Source: Massilia polaris
GTDB lineage: Bacteria; Pseudomonadota; Gammaproteobacteria; Burkholderiales; Burkholderiaceae_D
Direction of reading: 5' to 3'
Assembly: GCF_012927275.1 (NCBI RefSeq)
Contig: NZ_JABBGG010000001.1
Location: forward strand, 1 to 64,000
Length of the DNA: 64,000 nucleotides
Shown: positions 57,393 through 64,000 of the stretch, piece after piece
Layout: each line of letters starts with the position of its first letter
How positions within the stretch are numbered: the first letter of the stretch is position 1
Position numbers and translations under genes: made by a program
The notes under the pieces: model-generated
Database searches by the model: none
Told to the model about the DNA's origin: nothing
Seen by the model: the letters and a program-made list of their open reading frames with translations, nothing else

Positions 57393-58736
57393 ATGAAGCC
57401 GGTAATAGCACTAGTTGGTCGACCCAACGTCGGGAAATCGACCTTATTCAATCGCCTCACCCGCTCGCGCGATGCGCTGGTAGCGGACTTGCCTGGCCTG
57501 ACGCGCGATCGCCACTACGGCGAAGGCCGCGTCGGCGAGCGTCCGTTCCTGGTCATCGACACTGGCGGTTTCGAGCCCGTGGCCAAGGAAGGCATCGTCC
57601 ATCAGATGGCGCTGCAGACCAAGCAGGCCGTGGCCGAAGCCGACATCGTGGTGTTCATCGTCGACGGCCGCCAGGGACTGACGCCGCACGACAAGACCAT
57701 CGTCGATTTCCTGCGCAAGTCCGGCCGCAAGGTCATGCTGGTGGTGAACAAGGCCGAGGGCATGAAGTACACCTCGGTCGTGGCCGAGTTCTACGAACTT
57801 GGCATGGGCGATCCGTATGTGATCTCGGCCGCCCACGGCGACGGCGTGACCGACCTGGTCGAGGAATGCCTCGATGCCGCGTTCGCGCAGCGTCCGGCCG
57901 ACCAGGAAGAACTGGCGCCGGCCGAACGCGGCATCAAGATCGCCATCGTCGGCCGCCCGAACGTCGGCAAGTCGACCCTGGTGAACACCCTGATCGGCGA
58001 ACAGCGCGTGATCGCGTTCGACATGCCGGGCACCACCCGCGATTCGATCGAGGTTCCGTTCGAGCGCGACGGCAAGCACTACACGCTGATCGACACGGCC
58101 GGTATCCGCCGCCGCGGCAAGGTGTTCGAGGCGATCGAGAAGTTCTCGGTCGTGAAGACGCTGCAGTCGGTGTCGGAAGCGAACGTGGTCGTCCTGCTGC
58201 TCGATGCGCAGCAGGACATCTCGGAGCAGGACGCCCACATCGCCGGCTTCATCCTCGAATCGGGCCGCGCGCTGGTGGTGGCCGTGAACAAGTGGGACGG
58301 CCTCGAATCGAGCGACCGCGACGAGATCAAGATCGATCTCGACCGCAAGCTGGACTTCCTGTCGTTCGCCAAAACCCACTTCATCTCGGCGCTGAAGGCC
58401 ACCGGCATCGGCCCGCTGATGAAGTCGGTCGACGCCGCCTACGCTGCCGCCACCGCCGACCTGTCGACGCCGCGCCTGACGCGCGCGCTGATCGAGGCGG
58501 TCGAGAAACAGGAGCCGAAACGCAAGGGCTCGACCCGTCCGAAGATGCGTTATGCGCACCAGGGCGGCCAGAACCCGCCGATCATCGTCATCCACGGTAA
58601 CTCGCTGGAAGCGATCGCCGAGCCGTACAAGCGCTACCTGGAAAAGCATTTCCGCGACACGTTCAACCTGGTGGGTACCCCGCTGCGGATTGAATTGCGT
58701 ACAGGCAAGAACCCTTTTGCCCGAACGCAGAAATAA
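57393..58736 (+). CDS. der: GTPase Der (EngA)
   Basis: 447 residues with two GTPase domains in tandem: G1 motifs [14 protein letters not shown] near residue 8 and [14 protein letters not shown] near residue 188. The G3 and G4 motifs [22 protein letters not shown] and NKWDG are visible. The C-terminal KH-like domain ends [17 protein letters not shown]. It acts in 50S ribosome assembly. Confidence 0.97.
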   Translation: MKPVIALVGRPNVGKSTLFNRLTRSRDALVADLPGLTRDRHYGEGRVGERPFLVIDTGGFEPVAKEGIVHQMALQTKQAVAEADIVVFIVDGRQGLTPHDKTIVDFLRKSGRKVMLVVNKAEGMKYTSVVAEFYELGMGDPYVISAAHGDGVTDLVEECLDAAFAQRPADQEELAPAERGIKIAIVGRPNVGKSTLVNTLIGEQRVIAFDMPGTTRDSIEVPFERDGKHYTLIDTAGIRRRGKVFEAIEKFSVVKTLQSVSEANVVVLLLDAQQDISEQDAHIAGFILESGRALVVAVNKWDGLESSDRDEIKIDLDRKLDFLSFAKTHFISALKATGIGPLMKSVDAAYAAATADLSTPRLTRALIEAVEKQEPKRKGSTRPKMRYAHQGGQNPPIIVIHGNSLEAIAEPYKRYLEKHFRDTFNLVGTPLRIELRTGKNPFARTQK

Positions 58737-58779
58737 CGCCGGTCGTCCGACACAAACTGGCAAAACAGTTTACAGTAGC

Positions 58780-58807
58780 TTGGAGACATCATTCGCTTTT
58801 TTATAGA
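58780..58807 (+). promoter_or_regulatory. Weak promoter candidate upstream of hfq
   Basis: TTGGAG (58780-58785), a 16-base spacer and TATAGA (58802-58807) resemble a sigma70 promoter. There are other AT-rich possibilities in the same gap, so this is tentative. Confidence 0.3.
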
Positions 58808-58872
58808 GTGGTGTCCCTTGAAAAAGCGCTAAGCGCCTCCAATTCTTTACTACAACAACACACGGAGCTTTT

Positions 58873-59109
58873 ATGAGCAACAAAGGGCAATTGTTACAAG
58901 ACCCATTCCTCAATGCATTGCGCAAAGAGCACGTCCCAGTCTCGATCTACCTGGTCAACGGGATCAAACTGCAAGGCCATATCGAATCGTTCGACCAGTA
59001 CGTAGTATTGCTGCGTAACACGGTCACCCAGATGGTCTACAAGCATGCAATCTCCACCGTCGTACCAGCCCGCGCTGTCAACCTCAACCTTGACTCCGAA
59101 GCTGAATAA
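58873..59109 (+). CDS. hfq: RNA chaperone Hfq
   Basis: 78 residues. [43 protein letters not shown] and the Sm2 motif [12 protein letters not shown] are the family hallmarks. The C-terminus is short. It binds sRNAs and A-rich mRNAs. ACGGAG precedes the ATG. It is followed by hflX in the usual order. Confidence 0.98.
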   Translation: MSNKGQLLQDPFLNALRKEHVPVSIYLVNGIKLQGHIESFDQYVVLLRNTVTQMVYKHAISTVVPARAVNLNLDSEAE

Positions 59110-59163
59110 GCAGATGGGCGAAATGCCTGTCTTGCGCTGCGCCGACCGTTGCCCGGGTCTCCA

Positions 59164-60360
59164 ATGCGCGCGGCCTTAGTCGGCGTCGACTTCGGCGCTG
59201 GCGATTTCGACGCCAGCCTCGAAGAATTGGCGCTGCTCGCCCATTCAGCGGGCGCCGAGCCGATCACGACCATCACCGCCAAGCGTTCCAGCCCTGACTC
59301 CGCCTATTTCATCGGCAGCGGCAAGGCCGACGAAGTGGCGCAGGCCGCGCTGGCCGAGCAGATTGAAATCGTCATCTTCAACCATGCGCTGTCGCCTGCC
59401 CAGCAGCGCAACCTCGAAAAGCGCCTGAACGTCCGGGTGCTCGACCGCACCAGCCTGATCCTCGACATCTTCGCGCAACGCGCCCAGAGCCACGAGGGCA
59501 AGCTGCAGGTCGAGCTGGCCCAGCTCCAGCACCTTTCCACACGCCTGATCCGCGGCTGGACCCACCTTGAACGCCAGAAGGGCGGTATCGGCCTGCGCGG
59601 CCCGGGTGAGACCCAGCTCGAGACCGACCGCCGCCTGATCGGCGAGCGGGTCAAGGCCCTGCGCGCGCGCCTGGCCAAGCTGCGCAAGCAGCACGAGACC
59701 CAGCGACGTTCGCGTAACCGCACCGGCACTTTCTCGGTATCGCTGGTCGGTTACACCAACGCCGGCAAGTCGACCTTGTTCAATGCGATGACCAAGGCTG
59801 GCGTGTACGTCGCGAACCAGCTGTTCGCCACCCTGGACACGACCTCGCGCCGCGTCTATCTCGGCGAAGAAGTAGGCAACGTGGTCATCTCGGACACCGT
59901 CGGTTTCGTGCGCGAACTGCCGCACCAGCTGGTGGCCGCGTTCCGCGCCACCCTCGAAGAAACCATCCACGCCGACCTGCTGCTGCACGTGGTTGACGGC
60001 GCCAGTCCGGTGCGGATGGAGCAGATTGAGCAGGTCAACCTGGTACTGAAAGAAATCGGCGCCGACCATATTCCCCAGATCCTGGTCTGGAACAAGATCG
60101 ATGCGGCCGGCCTCGAGCCGGCGGTCGAGCGTGATGAATATGATAAAATCAGCCGCGTTTTCATCAGCGCCAAGAGTGGCGCCGGCCTGGATTTGCTGCG
60201 CGACGCGATCGTCGAATCAGCCAGGTCCGCGCCAGGTCTGGCCTATCAATACGCAAACAAAGAGCAGGACGATGCCGGAGTGGATGCACCTGAAGCCGAA
60301 GCGGCCGACGAGCTCCAGTCCGAAAGTACTCTAACCTCCACCAACGTCGGACCACGATAG
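59164..60360 (+). CDS. hflX: Ribosome-rescue GTPase HflX
   Basis: 398 residues from the ATG at 59164 (MRAALVGVDFGAGDF); a TTG at 59149 would add five residues. The N-terminal HflX domain ends with GGIGLRGPGETQLETDRRLI and a basic coiled part. The GTPase has VSLVGYTNAGKSTLFNAM, DTVGFVRELPHQLVAAF and NKIDA. It splits stalled ribosomes. A short acidic C-terminal tail follows. Confidence 0.95.
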   Translation: MRAALVGVDFGAGDFDASLEELALLAHSAGAEPITTITAKRSSPDSAYFIGSGKADEVAQAALAEQIEIVIFNHALSPAQQRNLEKRLNVRVLDRTSLILDIFAQRAQSHEGKLQVELAQLQHLSTRLIRGWTHLERQKGGIGLRGPGETQLETDRRLIGERVKALRARLAKLRKQHETQRRSRNRTGTFSVSLVGYTNAGKSTLFNAMTKAGVYVANQLFATLDTTSRRVYLGEEVGNVVISDTVGFVRELPHQLVAAFRATLEETIHADLLLHVVDGASPVRMEQIEQVNLVLKEIGADHIPQILVWNKIDAAGLEPAVERDEYDKISRVFISAKSGAGLDLLRDAIVESARSAPGLAYQYANKEQDDAGVDAPEAEAADELQSESTLTSTNVGPR

Positions 60361-60361
60361 C

Positions 60362-61639
60362 ATGCTTGTCTCACTCCTTAAACGCGTCGGCATCAAGCTG
60401 ACGTTGAACGACCCGCGCTGGGGCCGCAAGCCCGAAGGCGACAACAAAGCGCAGGAAGGCAAGCGCCCAGGCGAAGGCCCTCCCGACCTCGAACAAATGT
60501 GGCGCGACTTCAATGCGCGCCTGAACCGCCTGTTCGGCCAGAAGAACAAGGGCGGCGGGGACGGCGGCGGTCCGGGCTACGGCGGCGAAATGAAAGGCGC
60601 AGGCGCTACTGCCGGCGTCGTCGCTGCCATCATCCTCTTCATCTGGCTGGCCAGCGGCGCCTTCATCGTGCAGGAAGGCCAGGCCGGCGTGGTCACCACC
60701 TTCGGTAAGCTGAGCCGCACCACCGGCGCCGGCTTCAACTGGCGCTGGCCGTATCCGTTCCAGGCCCACGAGACGGTCAACGTCTCGCAGGTGCGCACCG
60801 CCGAAATCGGCTACCGTTCGAACGTCAAGAACAAGCGTCCGCAGGAAGCGCTGATGCTGACCGACGACGAGAACATCATCGACATCCAGTTCGCGGTGCA
60901 GTACACGCTGAAGAACCCGGTCGACTGGCTGTTTAACAACCGCGACCAGGACGAGACCGTGCGCCAGGTCGCCGAAACGTCGATCCGCGAAGTGGTCGGC
61001 AAGAGCAAGATGGACTTCGTCCTGTACGAAGGCCGCGAGAAGGTCGCCAACGACGTCCAGATGCTGATGCAGACGATCGTCGACCGCTACGCGCTGGGCG
61101 CCGTCATCACCAACGTGACGATGCAGGGCGTGCAGCCGCCGGAGCAGGTACAAAGCTCCTTCGACGACGCCGTCAAGGCAGGGCAGGACCGCGAGCGCGC
61201 CAAGAACGAAGGCCAGGCCTACGCCAACGACGTGATCCCGCGCGCCCGTGGTAACGCATCGCGCCTGCTGCAGGAAGCCGAAGCGTACCGTTCGATGGTG
61301 ACCGAGAACGCGACCGGTAACGCCTCGCGCTTCAACCAGGTGCTGGTCGAATACCAGAAGGCGCCCGGCGTGACCCGCGACCGCCTCTACCTCGACACCA
61401 TGCAGCAGATCTTCACCAGCGCAAGCAAGGTGATGGTCGACGCCAAGTCGAACAGCAACCTGCTGTACCTCCCGCTCGACAAGCTGATCGCGCAAAGCGC
61501 GGCCAACGCTGCGGCGGTGGGCAGCAAGTCCGGCCCGGTAACGATGCCGGTGCCTGCGGAAGCCGCGGCCCCGATTGACCAGGTAATCCAGCGCGACAGC
61601 CGTAGTCGCGAGTCTTCACGTGATCGGGAGAGCCGTTAA
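60362..61639 (+). CDS. hflK: FtsH-modulating protease subunit HflK
   Basis: 425 residues. A Gly-rich, charged cytosolic N-terminus (RPGEGPPDLEQMWRDFNARL) leads to one membrane helix (AGVVAAIILFIWLASGAFIV) and a prohibitin/SPFH domain (VQEGQAGVVTTFGKLSR ... IREVVGKSKMDFVLYEGR). It complexes with HflC around FtsH. The stop overlaps the hflC start by one base. Confidence 0.97.
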   Translation: MLVSLLKRVGIKLTLNDPRWGRKPEGDNKAQEGKRPGEGPPDLEQMWRDFNARLNRLFGQKNKGGGDGGGPGYGGEMKGAGATAGVVAAIILFIWLASGAFIVQEGQAGVVTTFGKLSRTTGAGFNWRWPYPFQAHETVNVSQVRTAEIGYRSNVKNKRPQEALMLTDDENIIDIQFAVQYTLKNPVDWLFNNRDQDETVRQVAETSIREVVGKSKMDFVLYEGREKVANDVQMLMQTIVDRYALGAVITNVTMQGVQPPEQVQSSFDDAVKAGQDRERAKNEGQAYANDVIPRARGNASRLLQEAEAYRSMVTENATGNASRFNQVLVEYQKAPGVTRDRLYLDTMQQIFTSASKVMVDAKSNSNLLYLPLDKLIAQSAANAAAVGSKSGPVTMPVPAEAAAPIDQVIQRDSRSRESSRDRESR

Positions 61640-62511
61640 TGAATCGCCTTGTAACCATTTTTGTCGCGGGCTTCATTGGCTTGATGATCCTGTCGTCGAC
61701 CGTGTTCGTGGTCGACCAGCGCCGCTTCGCGATCGTGTTCGCACTGGGTGAAGTACGTGAAGTGATCAGCGAGCCGGGCCTGCACTTCAAGCTGCCGCCG
61801 CCGTTCCAGAACGTGCTGTACCTGGACAAGCGCATCCTGACGCTCGACACGCCTGACGCCGACCGCTTCATCACGGCCGAGAAGAAGAACATCCTGGTGG
61901 ACGCCTTCATCAAATGGCGCATCACCGAGCCGCGCCTGTACTACGTCAGCTTCGGCGGCGACGAGACCCGTGCGCGCGACCGCATGTCGCAGATCGTCAA
62001 GGCGGCGCTGAACGATGAAATCACCAAGCGCACCGTGCGCGAAGTGATCTCCGGCGAGCGCGGCAAGGTCATGCAGTCGATCCAGTCCAAGGTTGTGGCA
62101 GAGGCCAAGCAGATCGGCGTGCAGATCGTCGATGTGCGCCTCAAGCGCGTCGATTACGTCGAGCAGATCAACAATTCGGTGTACGAGCGCATGAAGGCCG
62201 AGCGTGCCCGCGTGGCGAATGAACTGCGTTCGACCGGCCAGGCAGATTCGGAAAAGATCCGCGCCGACGCCGACCGCCAGCGCACCGTGATCCTCGCTGA
62301 AGCGTTCCGCGAAGCCGAGAAGATCAAGGGTGAGGGCGACGCCAAGGCATCGCAGATTTACGCTGAGGCTTTCGGCAAGAACCCCGAGTTCTACAAGTTC
62401 TACCGCTCGCTCGAAGCGTACCGCGCCAGCTTCAAGGACCGTAACGACGTGATGGTCATCGACTCGAATTCGGAGTTCTTCAAGTACTTCCGTAATCCGG
62501 GCACCAAGTAA
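61639..62511 (+). CDS. hflC: FtsH-modulating protease subunit HflC
   Basis: 290 residues. One N-terminal membrane helix ([20 protein letters not shown]) is followed by an SPFH domain ([40 protein letters not shown]) and a charged helical end with [15 protein letters not shown]. It is the partner of HflK. A perfect 12-pair hairpin follows the gene. Confidence 0.97.
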   Translation: MNRLVTIFVAGFIGLMILSSTVFVVDQRRFAIVFALGEVREVISEPGLHFKLPPPFQNVLYLDKRILTLDTPDADRFITAEKKNILVDAFIKWRITEPRLYYVSFGGDETRARDRMSQIVKAALNDEITKRTVREVISGERGKVMQSIQSKVVAEAKQIGVQIVDVRLKRVDYVEQINNSVYERMKAERARVANELRSTGQADSEKIRADADRQRTVILAEAFREAEKIKGEGDAKASQIYAEAFGKNPEFYKFYRSLEAYRASFKDRNDVMVIDSNSEFFKYFRNPGTK

Positions 62512-62520
62512 TACCAGCGA

Positions 62521-62551
62521 CCTCGTTCCCGCGTTCGCGGGAACGAGGTTT
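62521..62551 (+). terminator. Strong hairpin after hflC
   Basis: CCTCGTTCCCGC-GTTC-GCGGGAACGAGG, twelve perfect pairs, followed by TTT only. The core GTTCCCGC/GCGGGAAC with a four-base loop is also seen after sucB (27461-27482). It is a likely terminator or mRNA end-stabilising element. Confidence 0.75.
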
Positions 62552-62699
62552 CGGCTGCTACAGTGAGCAGCGGCTTTGCCCGTTTTCTCCCGCGTTACGT
62601 CCAATTTCGGGTAAAATTACCGATTCGGCGCTAATTTTGCGCGCGCCCCGTGCTGCGCGTTGTTCGTCTTTTAATAAACTCCCAGACTTGTCCCTGCTC

Positions 62700-63854
62700 A
62701 TGCCGAATTGGCTTTTGCCTGAAAACATTGCCGACGTCTTGCCGTCCGAAGCGCGCAAGATCGAGGAGCTGCGTCGCCTGATGCTCGATAATTTCCGCCT
62801 GTACGGATACGAGCTCGTGATGCCGCCGCTGCTCGAGTACGTCGAGTCGCTGCTGACTGGCGCGGGCAAGGACACTGAACAGCGCACTTACAAGCTGATC
62901 GACCCGATGTCGGGCCGCATGCTGGGACTGCGTCCGGACATGACGACGCAAGTGGCGCGCATCGACGCCCACCTGCTGAACCGCGATTCGGTGACGCGCC
63001 TGTGCTATGCCGGCAGCGTGCTGCACACGCATCCGTCCGGCCTGCACGCGACGCGCGAGCCGCTGCAGATCGGCGCCGAGATCTACGGCCATGCCGGACT
63101 CGAAGCGGACGCCGAGATCCAGGAACTGGCGCTGGCGTCGCTGGCCATGGCCGGCTTCCCTGAAGTGCGCCTCGACATGTCGCACGTCGGCGTGCTGCGC
63201 GCGATCATCGCGGAAGACGCGGCGGCCAGCAAGGACGAAGCGGCGCTGTCGGCGCTGCTGCGCGCGAAAGACTGCCCGGGCCTGGCCGAACGCACCGCGA
63301 ACTACAGCGAAGCCACCCGCGCCGCGTTGATGGCGCTGCCGAACCTGTATGGCGACATCGACGTGCTGGCGCGTGCGCGCGACGTGCTGCCTGCGCTGCC
63401 GGGCGTGACCCGCGCGCTGGCCGAACTGGCGGCGCTGGCCGGCAGTGCGATAGGCCGCGCCGAAGTCGCGATCGACCTGGCCGACCTGCGCGGCTACCAA
63501 TACGAAAGCGGCGCGATGTTCGCGCTGTATGTTCCCGGCCTGCCTAACGCGGTTGCGCGCGGCGGCCGTTACGACCATGTCGGCGAAGCGTTTGGCCGGG
63601 CCCGTCCCGCCACCGGCTTCTCGCTCGACCTGCGCGAACTGGCGCGGCTGCTGCCGACCGCCGAGCGCAAACACTCCATCCGCGCGCCGTGGGGCAATGC
63701 CCCTGAGCTGCGCGAACAAATCGCTCAACTGCGCAAGGCAGGCGAGGTTGTGATCCAGAGCATGCCGGGTCATGACAATGAGCAGGACGAGTTCGAGTGC
63801 GATCGCGTACTCGTCCTCGAAGACAGTAACTGGATTCTCAAAAACTTAGGTTAA
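62700..63854 (+). CDS. hisZ: ATP phosphoribosyltransferase regulatory subunit HisZ
   Basis: 384 residues from the ATG at 62700 ([20 protein letters not shown]), the conserved start; an upstream extension to 62637 is not family-like. It resembles the HisRS catalytic core ([42 protein letters not shown]) but lacks tRNA-binding parts. It activates short-form HisG, encoded elsewhere. Five bases separate it from purA. Confidence 0.95.
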   Translation: MPNWLLPENIADVLPSEARKIEELRRLMLDNFRLYGYELVMPPLLEYVESLLTGAGKDTEQRTYKLIDPMSGRMLGLRPDMTTQVARIDAHLLNRDSVTRLCYAGSVLHTHPSGLHATREPLQIGAEIYGHAGLEADAEIQELALASLAMAGFPEVRLDMSHVGVLRAIIAEDAAASKDEAALSALLRAKDCPGLAERTANYSEATRAALMALPNLYGDIDVLARARDVLPALPGVTRALAELAALAGSAIGRAEVAIDLADLRGYQYESGAMFALYVPGLPNAVARGGRYDHVGEAFGRARPATGFSLDLRELARLLPTAERKHSIRAPWGNAPELREQIAQLRKAGEVVIQSMPGHDNEQDEFECDRVLVLEDSNWILKNLG

Positions 63855-63859
63855 GTGTG

Positions 63860-64000
63860 ATGTCAAAGAAAAACGTGGCAAAGAATGTCGTTGTCATCGG
63901 TACCCAGTGGGGCGATGAGGGCAAAGGTAAGATCGTCGACTGGTTGACGGACAACGCGCAAGGTGTGGTGCGCTTCCAGGGCGGCCACAATGCGGGCCAT
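63860..64000 (+). CDS. purA: Adenylosuccinate synthetase (5' part, cut by window edge)
   Basis: 47 residues from the ATG at 63860 (a GTG directly before it is also in frame). The P-loop-like signature [19 protein letters not shown] is present, as is [10 protein letters not shown]. The gene continues beyond the window. The enzyme joins IMP and aspartate in AMP synthesis. hisZ-purA is a usual neighbour pair here. Confidence 0.97.
   Translation, partial: MSKKNVAKNVVVIGTQWGDEGKGKIVDWLTDNAQGVVRFQGGHNAGH

Noticed and set aside
1-64000. CRISPR arrays, tRNA and rRNA genes
   Set aside because: No regularly spaced repeats, tRNA-like cloverleaf ends or rRNA sequence were noticed. A dedicated scan could still find a short tRNA I missed.

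Overview
The window looks like the chromosome of a high-GC betaproteobacterium of the Oxalobacteraceae (Massilia/Duganella-like). The case rests on gene order and protein sequence, not on a marker gene. Two blocks typical of the group are intact: surE-pcm-nlpD-rpoS-rlmD, and ndk-rlmN-pilW-rodZ-ispG-hisS-yfgM-bamB-der-hfq-hflX-hflK-hflC-hisZ-purA. The 2-oxoglutarate dehydrogenase genes sit in a sucA-sucB-(pspC)-lpdA-zapE row. I saw no rRNA, tRNA or CRISPR array.

Layout. 1-5.1 kb: the tail of an IS4-type transposase, a periplasmic solute-binding protein, a secreted subtilase, a small NTF2-like protein, gluQ and a DUF421 membrane protein. 5.1-6.2 kb: a BlaI/CopY-type repressor with a small Cys-rich partner, divergent from a 19-cysteine copper-storage-like protein. 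6.2-13.8 kb: two iron-uptake transcription units, each with a recognisable Fur box upstream (fiu-piuC; PepSY-DUF2271-DUF4198-apbE-flavoreductase). 13.8-23.0 kb: an alpha-glucobiose regulon (glk, TonB receptor, LacI regulator, GH65 phosphorylase, pgmB, MFS transporter) with three phased operators in the divergent promoter region. 23.0-30.5 kb: sucA/sucB/lpdA/zapE behind a candidate sucA leader RNA. 30.5-34.6 kb: a lipoprotein, a PP2C phosphatase, a YdcH-like protein and a DinG-type helicase. 34.6-43.2 kb is the most irregular part: a kdpA gene fused in frame to the back half of a LysR regulator (kdpB and kdpC are absent), a relict IS200/IS605-like element touching the torF start codon, kup, and a two-gene TIR plus NTPase-like/TPR operon. 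From 43.3 kb to the right edge the gene content is conserved housekeeping.

How the genes work together. The maltose-type locus would bring an alpha-glucobiose across the outer membrane (TonB receptor) and inner membrane (MFS), split it with phosphate (GH65), and feed glycolysis through PgmB and Glk. The iron loci pair a catecholate receptor with a membrane/periplasmic flavin-linked reductase set. The broken kdp operon beside an intact kup suggests the strain relies on constitutive low-affinity K+ uptake here. The TIR/TPR pair is the best candidate for a little-described system: it has the build of a signalling or immune-type effector operon, with a conserved TIR glutamate and a degenerate nucleotide-binding loop in its partner.
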